Below, piece by piece: positions 7,452-14,879 of a stretch of 20,924 nt of DNA (the stretch's first letter is position 1; each line of letters begins with the position of its first letter). Source of the DNA: AP-15 sp035570935 (GTDB lineage: Bacteria; Pseudomonadota; Alphaproteobacteria; ATCC43930; CGMCC-115725); NCBI GenBank assembly GCA_035570935.1, contig DATMKU010000024.1:1-20924 (forward strand). Reading direction: 5' to 3'. The notes below the pieces were generated by a model. The model had not been told where the DNA came from. It did no database searches and saw nothing but the letters and a program-made list of their open reading frames with translations. A program made the position numbers and the translations under genes.

Positions 7452-7874
7452 GTGTCCGAAACTATGAACCTGCATCAGGTGCCTGAAACTATGACCTTGC
7501 ATCGCGCCCTGTGGGCCGGCCGGATAATGAGCGCGTTTGTCGTTATCGCTCTGGTGGCAGACGGCACTATTCAGCTTTTCGCGCCGGCACAGATCGCGAG
7601 CATGTTGCAGGAAACCGGGTTCGCGATGGACCTGACCCATGTCGTGGGTCCGATCATCCTCGTCTGCGCCCTCCTTTACGCCATCCCGGCCACCGCCGTC
7701 CTCGGCGCGATCCTAGTGACGGGCTTTTTGGGAGGTGCCATCTGCGCCCATGTCCGCATCGGTGAGTTGGGATCGCCGCCGGAAATCGTTTCGCTGCTTC
7801 TGGGCGTGATGACATGGGGCGGCCTCTACGCGCGCGATCCCCGAATCCGCGCCATTCTGCCGCTCATCCGTTGA
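7452..7874 (+). CDS. DoxX-like small integral membrane protein
   Basis: The 140-aa frame uses GTG at 7452, supported by GGAGA at 7440-7444; in-frame ATGs at 7464 and 7491 are alternatives without as good a ribosome site. After the first 17 residues come four hydrophobic segments: ISAF-like helix 1 (IMSAFVVIALVADGTIQLF), helix 2 (VVGPIILVCALLYAIPATAV), helix 3 (LGAILVTGFLGGAICAHV) and helix 4 (VSLLLGVMTWGGLYA). The loop ARDPRIRAILPL is typical of the DoxX_2 group. These proteins act in the membrane in thiol/quinone redox balance in some bacteria, though most are uncharacterised. It is followed 45 nt on by an NmrA-like gene and lies opposite a LysR regulator. Confidence 0.85.
   Translation: MSETMNLHQVPETMTLHRALWAGRIMSAFVVIALVADGTIQLFAPAQIASMLQETGFAMDLTHVVGPIILVCALLYAIPATAVLGAILVTGFLGGAICAHVRIGELGSPPEIVSLLLGVMTWGGLYARDPRIRAILPLIR
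7458..7503 (+). repeat. Imperfect 27-bp tandem duplication over the DoxX start region
   Basis: Bases 7458-7476 recur at 7485-7503 with two mismatches and a period of 27. The duplicated unit contains an ATG in each copy and is read as SETMNLHQV followed by PETMTLHRA. It preserves the frame, so the protein carries a nine-residue N-terminal duplication if the GTG start is used. Confidence 0.75.
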
Positions 7875-7919
7875 ATCAACACGGGCAGTGCTCTGTTCCT
7901 CAAGATCAGGAGAAAACGC

Positions 7920-8792
7920 ATGTTTTTAGTAATGGGAATCACGGGAAAAGTGGGCGGCGCAACGGCAGAACATCTGTTGGCGCACGGCAAGGAAGTACGC
8001 GCGCTAGTCCGCAATCGCGAGAAGGCGTCAAGCTGGGCGAACCAGGGCGTGGAACTGGTTGACGGTGATTGGAGTGACTCGGCCGCCATCAGGCGGGCAC
8101 TTGAAGGCGTCGAAGGCGCGTTTGTCATGTTGCCGGCTGTCTGGGCCCCCGCGGCCGATTACAAAGAAGCCAAGGGCGTGATTGCGAACTATGTCGAGGC
8201 GCTCACCAAGGCAGCGCCGCCGCGGGTGGTAGCGCTTTCGTCGATGGGTGCGAACAGGACCAGCGGGCTCGGGATGATCACGGCCTTGTCGCTTCTGGAG
8301 CAAGGTTTTCGGGACCTGACATTCCCAATCGCATTTGTGCGCCCAGGTGGCTTCTTCGAAAACTTCCTCTACGGCTTGCAGGTCGCCCAGGGCGGAACGC
8401 TACCGGTCTACTACAATCCGACAAACCGGAAATCGACCATGGTCGCGACGAACGACATCGGCGCGGAAGTCGCAACCCTTTTGACCGGGCCAGCGTGGTC
8501 AGGACAGCGCGTCGTCGAGCTTGGTTCGATGATCAGCGCGGATGAAGTCGCGGAGCAATTGGGCGACGTCTTGAATCTCGACGTGAAAGCCGTTGCAGTC
8601 CCGCGTGCAGGGTGGGCGGAAGCGTTCGAGCAGTTCGGCATCCCGAAGGGCCACACCGGACCTGCCGAAGAAATGTTTGAGGCCGTGAATGCAGGATGGA
8701 TGGACCTCGGAGTCGAGGGTACGGAGCACGTAGCGGGTACGACATCCGCACGCGACGTCTTCGCGGCGGCCCAGAAGGCCGTGACGGCGTGA
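7920..8792 (+). CDS. NmrA-like NAD(P)-binding oxidoreductase/sensor
   Basis: AGGAG at 7908-7912 precedes the ATG at 7920. The 290-aa product has an N-terminal dinucleotide-binding turn FLVMGITGKVGGATAEHLL (residues 2-20), ALVRNREKA after the second strand, VELVDGDWSD, and ALSSMGANRTSG before the substrate region. FVRPGGFFENFL is a hallmark of atypical SDRs of the NmrA/HSCARG type. The Tyr-Lys pair of classical SDRs is not evident, in keeping with this group, some of whose members sense NADP(H) or reduce quinones. It is co-directional with and 45 nt behind the DoxX gene, so the two are probably one transcript under the divergent LysR protein. Confidence 0.9.
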   Translation: MFLVMGITGKVGGATAEHLLAHGKEVRALVRNREKASSWANQGVELVDGDWSDSAAIRRALEGVEGAFVMLPAVWAPAADYKEAKGVIANYVEALTKAAPPRVVALSSMGANRTSGLGMITALSLLEQGFRDLTFPIAFVRPGGFFENFLYGLQVAQGGTLPVYYNPTNRKSTMVATNDIGAEVATLLTGPAWSGQRVVELGSMISADEVAEQLGDVLNLDVKAVAVPRAGWAEAFEQFGIPKGHTGPAEEMFEAVNAGWMDLGVEGTEHVAGTTSARDVFAAAQKAVTA

Positions 8793-8829
8793 ACCGCGAC
8801 GTTCACACCAATGAAGATCGAGATCGAAC

Positions 8830-9025
8830 ATGAAGGTTGTTGTTTTGGGTCCAACGGGCGGAACCGGACGGCTGATCGTCCGCGACGCCCTGGCAAAAGG
8901 CCATTCCGTCGTTGCCCTGGTTCGCTCGAAGGCCCGCGCCCTGGATCTCCCCGGGAGCAGACATGATCGAGGGCGATGCCCGTGACGAGGGTGCCCTCAT
9001 TCGCGCCTTGGACGGCTGCGATGCC
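8830..9025 (+). pseudogene. Truncated, frameshifted NmrA-like NAD(P)-binding gene fragment
   Basis: An ATG at 8830 opens MKVVVLGPTGGTGRLIVRDA, a clear NAD(P)-binding start, and continues to ARALDLPG. The frame then runs to a stop at 8983-8985. The expected continuation GADMIEGDARDEGALIRALD is present in the frame one base over, so one extra G in the CCCGGG at about 8950-8955 accounts for the break. Similarity ends at GCDA (about 9025), where some 150 or more further residues should follow; instead the sequence passes straight into the XRE gene. It is a relic of a paralogue of the intact gene just upstream, or of a neighbour from the same cassette. Confidence 0.8.
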
Positions 9026-9044
9026 GGCCACGGCACGGGTCGCG

Positions 9045-9278
9045 ATGATTACCGCCACCCAATGCCGTTCCGCGCGGGCGCTGCTCGGCTGGTCGCTGGC
9101 CAAGCTCGCCGCCGCCGCTTCTGTGTCCCAGCGCGACATCGACGATTTCGAACTGGAACGCCGGGTGCCGGATGCTGCGAGCCTCGACGCGATCGAGCAT
9201 GCCTTTACGGCGGTTGGCGTCGCCTTTTCGCCCGATGGCGACATTCGGATGGTCAACCTAGGCGAGGCTAGCCGCTGA
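9045..9278 (+). CDS. XRE-family helix-turn-helix regulator, small
   Basis: The ATG at 9045 is chosen by family resemblance: MITATQCRSARALLGWS matches the start of a widespread short XRE group, although an open frame extends back to 8976 inside the pseudogene. The 77-aa product is essentially one HTH domain (LAKLAAAASVSQRDIDDFE) followed by an AIEHAFTAVGVAF helix and a short strand, as in other one-domain members. No clear ribosome site is visible, so expression may be weak or leaderless. The upstream promoter has been replaced by, or abuts, the truncated NmrA fragment, which suggests a rearrangement at this junction. Targets are unknown. Confidence 0.75.
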   Translation: MITATQCRSARALLGWSLAKLAAAASVSQRDIDDFELERRVPDAASLDAIEHAFTAVGVAFSPDGDIRMVNLGEASR

Positions 9279-9287
9279 ACACCAGCC

Positions 9288-9897
9288 TCATCCGGCGCTG
9301 CCCGGGACGCTGTCTTGGATCGACAAACCGACGAATTCGCTGGCCCCTTGCCGGTTGATCAGCAGCAGGATGTTGCCGTTCTTAGCCGCGTCGCGCCCGA
9401 CGACCTTGGCCGGATGCCGGCTCTGGTCCCGAAAGATGACGGTGACCTTCTCGGCGTTGGCGACGACATGGTTGTTGGTGACAATGTAACCCTGGAGATC
9501 GATGATGAAGCCTGAGCCGAGCGCCAAGATTTTTTGCCCCTGGCTCGGGACAGGAAATGGATTCTGGAAAAAGCGCCGCAGGAATTGGTCAGATGGCGTA
9601 CCCTTTGGCCGCTGTTGTGGGAAGGTTCCGGCGTTTTCGTCCTGATCGGCGCCGCCGGTTTGATCCTGCATCGCCGCCTGCTGGTTTAGCTGGACCGAGG
9701 TGTTGACGACCGCCGGCAGCACATGCTGAGCCAGTGGGGCGAGGCTCGGCAGCGCGATCGGGCCGGCCTCCTACTGCCCTGGGTGAGATTGCGGCCGCCG
9801 GCCGCGCCGGAGCTCTCGCCGCGGCGACAGCCGGGGCAAGCAACAGTGCCGCACAGGCGGCGCTCGCCGGCCCGGAGCGAATTCTATTGACTGTCAT
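9288..9897 (-). pseudogene. Broken Deg/HtrA-type periplasmic serine protease gene
   Basis: An ATG at 9897 begins a signal-peptide-like stretch (MTVNRIRSGPASAACAALLL, then APAVAAA), but the body of the protease is in another frame that carries a TAG at 9771-9773. That body is unmistakable: HVLPAVVNTSVQLNQQAA, then QKILALGSGFIIDLQGYIV and TNNHVVANAEKVTVIF with the catalytic His. The Asp region is damaged (VVGRDAAKNGNILLLI instead of a D-x-A-L-L-K type strand), and the frame ends at 9288 with no catalytic Ser segment and no PDZ domains. An intact Deg protein is over 450 aa, so more than two thirds is missing. It ends 9 nt from the XRE gene, facing it. It is almost certainly not a functional protease. 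Confidence 0.85.
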
Positions 9898-10084
9898 CTT
9901 GGGCGACCTTGATTAAATTCCGCTAACGGGCCCGGGTCCTGTTGGAGAAATTGCGCCGCGGTGGCAAAAGTTCCGGGCCGCGGGGCGGCCTGCGGCGCGA
10001 CGGCGCCGAGCGGCGAAATCGGCTGTTGCCGAAATCCGTTCAGCCGACGAAAAGGCGATACTGGTGGCAGACGGAGAGGCATAG

Positions 10085-12826
10085 ATGCGATCCTTGCGGG
10101 GCTTTGTCTCGGAGATGGCGGGGAGGCTGCCTTTCGCCGCGCTCGCCCAGAGATTGTTGCCGCGGGGCCAAACCGACGGGCTCGAACCCTCGGTCTACGG
10201 CTTCATCCTGCGCTACAGCTGGCGCGAGCAGGTCTATGTCGTCGTCATGACCTTGCTGTCGTTTCCGTTTCTTTACTGGTCGCTCGACCTGCCAAAACAG
10301 ATCATCAATCGCGCCATCTCCGGCAAGCATTTCCCGCAATCGTATTTCGGCATCGAACTCGACCAGATCCCCTATTTGCTGGCGCTGTGCCTGGTTTTTT
10401 TTCTGCTGATCCTGGTCAACGGCTGGTTCAAGCTGCACGTCAACGTCAAAAAGGGGCAGCTCGGGGAGCGCATGCTGCGGCGCCTGCGCTACGAGCTCTA
10501 CCAGCGCGTGCTGCGCTTTCCGCTGCACCACTTCGATCGCGTCGCCTCGGGCCAGATCGTCGCGATGATCACCGCCGAGCTGGAGCCGGTCGGCGGCTTT
10601 GTCGGCGAAGCCTATGCGGTGCCGATCTCGCAGGCCGGGACCTTGCTGACCATCCTGTTCTTCATGTTCGTGCAGAACCCGGTGCTAGGGGCCGCGGCGT
10701 TGGCCTTTTATCCGCTGCAAGGCTACCTGATCCCAAAGATGCAGCGCGTCATTCGCGCCCTCGGCCGCGCTCGGGTGCGCAAGATCCGCGGTCTCTCGGA
10801 CCGCATCGGCGAAACCATCGCCGCCCGCGTCGAGATCCGGGTCAATGACAGCGCGCAATACCAGCTGGCGGAGATCGCCCAGCGCCTCGGCGAAATTTAT
10901 GATCTTCGGCTTGAGATCTACAATCGCAAATTTTTTGTCAAATTCTTAAATAATTTGATCGGCAATCTGACACCGTTCTTTTTCTTCGTTATCGGCGGAT
11001 ATTTCGTCATTAAGCACAGCCTATCGTTCGGCGCGCTCGTCGCCGTGCTCGCCGCCTATAAAGACATGTCGTCGCCGTGGAACGAGCTGCTCAATTACTA
11101 CCAGAACCAGCAGGATGTCGCGATCAAGTACGAGCAGGTCGTCGAGCAGTTTAATGTTGCCGACATGGTCGACCGGCATTTGCTGCTCGAAATCCCGGAG
11201 CGCGTCGAGCCCTTCGCCGGCGAGGTCGCGGCCGGCAATGTCGACGTCGTCGACCCCGACGGCATCCATCTTCTCGAAGGCGTCGACTTCGCGTTTCCGC
11301 TCGGCGCCGATGTCGGGATCGTCGGCCAAAGCAACAGCGGCCGGAACCTGCTGCCGCAGCTGATGGCGCGGCTCGAAAGTCCGACGAGCGGGCGGCTGAC
11401 GATCGGCGGCGCCGACCTGACCACGCTGCCCTTCGCGGTGTCGGGTCGCCGCATCGGCTATGTCGGCCCGACAAGCTATCTGCTGTCGGTGAGCGTGCGC
11501 GACAACCTGCTGCTCGGGCTGCGCCACCACCCGCACGAGATCGACGACGGCGACGGTGCAGCGCGGGCAGAGCGCGCCCGGCGGCTCGAGGAGGCGCGCC
11601 AATCGGCGAATAGCGAGTACGACATCGCCGCCGATTGGGTCGACTACGAGCAGGCGGGAGTGTCCGACATGGCGGGGCTCGAGGCCCGCATCCTCGAGGT
11701 GCTGCGGCTCGTCGATCTGGACAACGACGTCTATCTTCTCGGGCTGCGCGGGCGGGTTGACCCCGAGCGGCAGCCCGACATCGCTGCGCGCATCGTCGAG
11801 GCCCGCCGGGTGCTGGCCGAACGGCTCGCCAAAAACGAGCAGGCCCACCTGGTCGAGCGTTTTGACCCCGATCGCTACAACATCAATTCGTCGGTCGGCG
11901 CCAACCTGCTGTTTGGCACCCCGATCGGGCCCGATTTCGAAGGCGACGGGCTCGCCCGCAGCGATTACGTGCTGGGCGTTCTCGCCGATCTCAAACTGCC
12001 GCGCGATCTGATCGCCGTCGGCGAAAAGCTGGCGCGGACAAGCGTCGAATTGTTTTCCGGCATGCATCCCGAACATCAGTTCTTTGAGGAGTTCAGCTTT
12101 CTCGGCGCCGACGAACTGCCGGCATTCGAGCGCATCCTGGGGCGCATCGACAAAACCGGGTTGGAAAGCCTGCGGCCGGAGGAGCGGCTGCGGCTGCTCG
12201 GCCTCGGGTTGAAGCTGGTCGCGGCGCGCGACCCGCTCGGCCTTGTCGGCGAGTCGATGCAAAAGCGCGTCGTCGAGGCGCGGCGCAATTTTGCCCAAGG
12301 GCTGCCAAAGGAACTGCGCGGCGCGGTCGAATTCTTCGATCCCGAGCGCTACAACGCCGCCGCTTCGATCCAGGAAAACGTGCTGTTCGGCACGATCCTG
12401 CGCAGCGAGGCCGGCAGCCGCGACCGCATAAATGGGGCGATGAGCGAATTGTTGGGCGAATTGGGGCTGCGTGAAACGATCATCGGCGTCGGGCTTGACT
12501 ATCCGGTCGGCACCGGCGGCCTGCGCCTGTCCGAAACCCAGCGGCAAAAGATCGCGATTGCGCTGGCGATCCTAAAGCGGCCCGATCTCGTGGTGTTCAA
12601 CGACGCCACCGCGGTGCTCGACGGGGTTACCGAAACCGCGATCATCGACCGGCTAAAGCACGAGCTCGACGGCCGCAGCTTGGTGTGCAGTCTGCACCGC
12701 CCGCGCCTCGCCTCGGCCTTCGACCAAATCCTCGTCATGGACCAGGGGCGGCTGATCCAGCAGGGAGGGTTTGAGGAATTGCAAAAATCCGGCAGCCCAC
12801 TGGAGCCGCTGATGGCCGCCGAATAA
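10085..12826 (+). CDS. ABC exporter-like protein (TMD-NBD) with degenerate, enlarged nucleotide-binding domain
   Basis: GGAGAGG at 10073-10079 supports the ATG. The 913-aa product begins with an exporter-type membrane domain (about residues 40-330) with hydrophobic segments such as VYVVVMTLLSFPFLYWSL, YLLALCLVFFLLILVNGWF, LLTILFFMFVQNPVLGAAAL and NLTPFFFFVIGGYFVI. The nucleotide-binding domain follows, but its key motifs deviate. Walker A is GQSNSGRN at 414-421, with Arg for Lys and Asn for Ser/Thr. The Q-loop region is YVGPTSYLLS without the Gln. Walker B is VVFNDATAVLD at 836-846, with Asn839 and Asp840 where Asp-Glu is usual. The signature is LSETQ at 815-819. The D-loop and His871 of the H-loop remain. 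About 350 residues separate Q-loop and signature, against about 70 normally, with repeated FDP-RYN blocks at 593 and 751. It probably lies in the inner membrane as a homodimer or with a partner; the substrate is unknown and ATP hydrolysis is doubtful. Confidence 0.88.
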   Translation: MRSLRGFVSEMAGRLPFAALAQRLLPRGQTDGLEPSVYGFILRYSWREQVYVVVMTLLSFPFLYWSLDLPKQIINRAISGKHFPQSYFGIELDQIPYLLALCLVFFLLILVNGWFKLHVNVKKGQLGERMLRRLRYELYQRVLRFPLHHFDRVASGQIVAMITAELEPVGGFVGEAYAVPISQAGTLLTILFFMFVQNPVLGAAALAFYPLQGYLIPKMQRVIRALGRARVRKIRGLSDRIGETIAARVEIRVNDSAQYQLAEIAQRLGEIYDLRLEIYNRKFFVKFLNNLIGNLTPFFFFVIGGYFVIKHSLSFGALVAVLAAYKDMSSPWNELLNYYQNQQDVAIKYEQVVEQFNVADMVDRHLLLEIPERVEPFAGEVAAGNVDVVDPDGIHLLEGVDFAFPLGADVGIVGQSNSGRNLLPQLMARLESPTSGRLTIGGADLTTLPFAVSGRRIGYVGPTSYLLSVSVRDNLLLGLRHHPHEIDDGDGAARAERARRLEEARQSANSEYDIAADWVDYEQAGVSDMAGLEARILEVLRLVDLDNDVYLLGLRGRVDPERQPDIAARIVEARRVLAERLAKNEQAHLVERFDPDRYNINSSVGANLLFGTPIGPDFEGDGLARSDYVLGVLADLKLPRDLIAVGEKLARTSVELFSGMHPEHQFFEEFSFLGADELPAFERILGRIDKTGLESLRPEERLRLLGLGLKLVAARDPLGLVGESMQKRVVEARRNFAQGLPKELRGAVEFFDPERYNAAASIQENVLFGTILRSEAGSRDRINGAMSELLGELGLRETIIGVGLDYPVGTGGLRLSETQRQKIAIALAILKRPDLVVFNDATAVLDGVTETAIIDRLKHELDGRSLVCSLHRPRLASAFDQILVMDQGRLIQQGGFEELQKSGSPLEPLMAAE

Positions 12827-12956
12827 CCGCCGAGGGCGAGCGTCATCGGACCGGCGACGTCGGGCTGGCGCGAACTCACACCGCGACTCCCCGGCTCGTC
12901 CAAAGGACGATCGTGATGATCTAAAATGCGGGGCGCTTCACGAGCTGGAGGATAGC

Positions 12957-14456
12957 ATGGCCTGGACCATCCTGCGCGGCGGCCGCGTGCTCGACATCGC
13001 CGCCGGCACCGCCGATTTCGGCGACATCCTGATCGAGGGCGACACGATCCGCGAGATCGGCCCGCCCGGCCTCCCGGCGCCGGCCGACGCGGCCGAGGTC
13101 TCGGCCCAGCGCCGGCTCCTCCATCCCGGCCTCGTCAACGCGCACACCCATGGCCACGGCAATCTCGGCAAAGGGATGGGCGACCGCTGGACGCTCGAAC
13201 TTTTGCTGACCGCGGCACCGTGGATCACCGGCAACCGCAGCCTCGACGACCGCTATCTGTCGACCCAGCTGGGTGCGGTCGAGATGGTCATGAAGGGCTG
13301 CACCGCCTGTTACGATTTATCCTTCGAATGGCCATTGCCGACCGCCGCGGGGCTGGCGCTGGCGGCGCAGGCCTATGTCGATGTCGGGATGCGCGCGGTG
13401 GTGGCGCCGATGGTCGCCGACCGCAGCTTTTTTGAGGCGATCCCGGGTCTGATGGAGGCATTGCCGGCGGCATTGCAGGCGCGCGCCGCCGAATTGCGGC
13501 TGCCGCCGGCCGAGGCGACGCTCGCCGGGATGCGCGCCGCCCTCTCCGGCTGGTCGATCGACCGCGACCAGGTGCGCCCGGCGGTGGCGCCGACGATCCC
13601 GCACCATTGCTCGGACGCGTTCGTATCGGGCTGCGTCGATCTCGCGCGCGAGTTCGACGTTGCCTTGCACAGCCACGTCGCCGAGTCGAAGGTCCAGGCG
13701 GTGACCGGCATTCGCCTTTACGGCATGACCCAGACGGCACACCTCGATGCGCTCGGCGTGCTCGGGCCGCATTTCACGGTCGCGCATGGGGTGTGGCTCG
13801 ACCATGACGACATGCGCCGGCTCGGCGACCACGGCGCCTCGGTCGCGCACAATCCCGGCAGCAACATGCGGCTCGGCGGCGGGCTCGCCGATACCCGCGG
13901 CATGCTCGAACGGCGGGTCAATCTCGGCATCGGCACCGACGGCGCCAATTGCTCGGACAACCAGAACATGTACGAGGCGATGCGGCTCGCCTCGCTCGCC
14001 TCCAAGGTGCAGGGGCCGGATTGGCGGCGGTGGCTCTCGACCCGCGAGGCGGCCTTGGCGGCAACCGAGGGCAGCGCCCGCGCCCTCGGCTTTGACGGTA
14101 AAATCGGCCGGCTGATGCCCGGCTACAAAGCCGACATCGTCATGCTCGACCTCGACCACCCAAATTGGCTGCCGTTGAACGACCCGGTCAACCAGCTGGT
14201 CCACACCGAGGACGGGACCGCGGTTGCGAGCGTCATGATCGGCGGCCGAATGATCGTCGACAACCGCCGGCTCGTGACTGTCGATCTCGCGCGGCTGAGC
14301 GAGCGGGTCGAAGCGGCTCGCGAGCGGCTCGCCGCGGCCAACGCCGACAACCGGCGCCTCTACGAGGCGCTCGAACCGGTGGTCGGCAGCCATTGCCCGG
14401 GCATGGCGCGGGCTCCCTACCACATCCACCGCTACGGCGCCTCGCTCGACGATTGA
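12957..14456 (+). CDS. TrzA/AtzA-like amidohydrolase (chlorohydrolase/deaminase superfamily)
   Basis: GGAGG at 12947-12951 precedes the ATG. The 499-aa protein has the full amidohydrolase metal set: HTH at residues 63-65, His238/His240 in HSHVAESK, His277 in AHGVWL, His298 in SVAHNPGSNMRLGGG and Asp328 in GIGTDGANCSDNQNM. The composite beta domain is seen at both ends (ILRGGRVLDIAAGTADFGDI and GYKADIVMLDLDHPNWLPL). Relatives remove amino or chloro groups from ring compounds (SAH/methylthioadenosine deaminase, hydroxyatrazine-type hydrolases, 8-oxoguanine deaminase). A conventional catalytic centre implies an active enzyme, but the substrate cannot be told. The TWLENLL-type loop of SAH deaminases is not obvious. 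It follows the ABC gene by 130 nt on the same strand and ends 18 nt from the convergent OmpA-like gene. Confidence 0.92.
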   Translation: MAWTILRGGRVLDIAAGTADFGDILIEGDTIREIGPPGLPAPADAAEVSAQRRLLHPGLVNAHTHGHGNLGKGMGDRWTLELLLTAAPWITGNRSLDDRYLSTQLGAVEMVMKGCTACYDLSFEWPLPTAAGLALAAQAYVDVGMRAVVAPMVADRSFFEAIPGLMEALPAALQARAAELRLPPAEATLAGMRAALSGWSIDRDQVRPAVAPTIPHHCSDAFVSGCVDLAREFDVALHSHVAESKVQAVTGIRLYGMTQTAHLDALGVLGPHFTVAHGVWLDHDDMRRLGDHGASVAHNPGSNMRLGGGLADTRGMLERRVNLGIGTDGANCSDNQNMYEAMRLASLASKVQGPDWRRWLSTREAALAATEGSARALGFDGKIGRLMPGYKADIVMLDLDHPNWLPLNDPVNQLVHTEDGTAVASVMIGGRMIVDNRRLVTVDLARLSERVEAARERLAAANADNRRLYEALEPVVGSHCPGMARAPYHIHRYGASLDD

Positions 14457-14474
14457 TCGGGTACGGACGAGATT

Positions 14475-14852
14475 TCAGCCGCCGCCGAGGGTGATTTCGA
14501 CCCGCCGGCTGGCGATACCCGGATTATCGCCGGTCTGGCCGCGTCCCGTTCGCACCACCCGGTTCGCCGCGACCCCGTCCGCCACCAGCGCGTCGGCTAC
14601 GGTCTGCGCGCGCTGCTGCGACAACGCCACGTCGGCCGGCGGACTGCCGGCGCTGTCGGTGTAGCCGACAACGGTGACAGGAGCCGCCGGCTCGTTGTTC
14701 GCCCGCTGCGCCGCGAGAGCGATCAAGCTGCGGGCATCGGAGTCGAGTTGCGCCGAGCGCTCCGGAAAGTAGACGATGTAGGGGCCTTGCGAACCAAACA
14801 GAGAGCAAGCCGTGAGTACGAGGGCAACACAGCAAAGTGTAAGGTACCGCAT
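14475..14852 (-). CDS. OmpA-like peptidoglycan-binding lipoprotein
   Basis: The 125-aa protein starts with a lipoprotein signal (MRYLTLCCVALVLTAC, lipobox LTAC, Cys16) and continues as a single OmpA-C domain: YIVYFPERSAQLDSDA, VTVVGYTDSAGSP with the Asp that contacts diaminopimelate in this family, ALSQQRAQTVADALVADGV and SRRVEITLGG with the conserved Arg. It should be anchored by lipid in the outer membrane and hold peptidoglycan. It is short, with almost no linker, so it is a minimal Pal-like lipoprotein and not a full porin. It lies 27 nt behind queC on the same strand, and a GGAG at about ten bases supports the start, so the two may be co-transcribed. Confidence 0.88.
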   Translation of the reverse strand: MRYLTLCCVALVLTACSLFGSQGPYIVYFPERSAQLDSDARSLIALAAQRANNEPAAPVTVVGYTDSAGSPPADVALSQQRAQTVADALVADGVAANRVVRTGRGQTGDNPGIASRRVEITLGGG

Positions 14853-14879
14853 TTGCAGATCACTCCGGCAAACGCCCGT

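Noticed and set aside
9961..10848. A 295-codon plus-strand frame overlapping the start of the ABC gene
   Set aside because: It overlaps the membrane domain in another frame, and its Arg/Ala-rich composition lacks any hydrophobic pattern or family.
11021..12547. A 508-codon minus-strand frame inside the ABC gene
   Set aside because: It is antisense to a continuous ABC protein with recognisable membrane segments and signature motif. The product is rich in Ala, Arg, Gln and His with no domain, a typical antisense shadow.
13317..14429. A 370-codon minus-strand frame
   Set aside because: It is antisense to the TrzA-like amidohydrolase, which has a complete metal site. No family signal.
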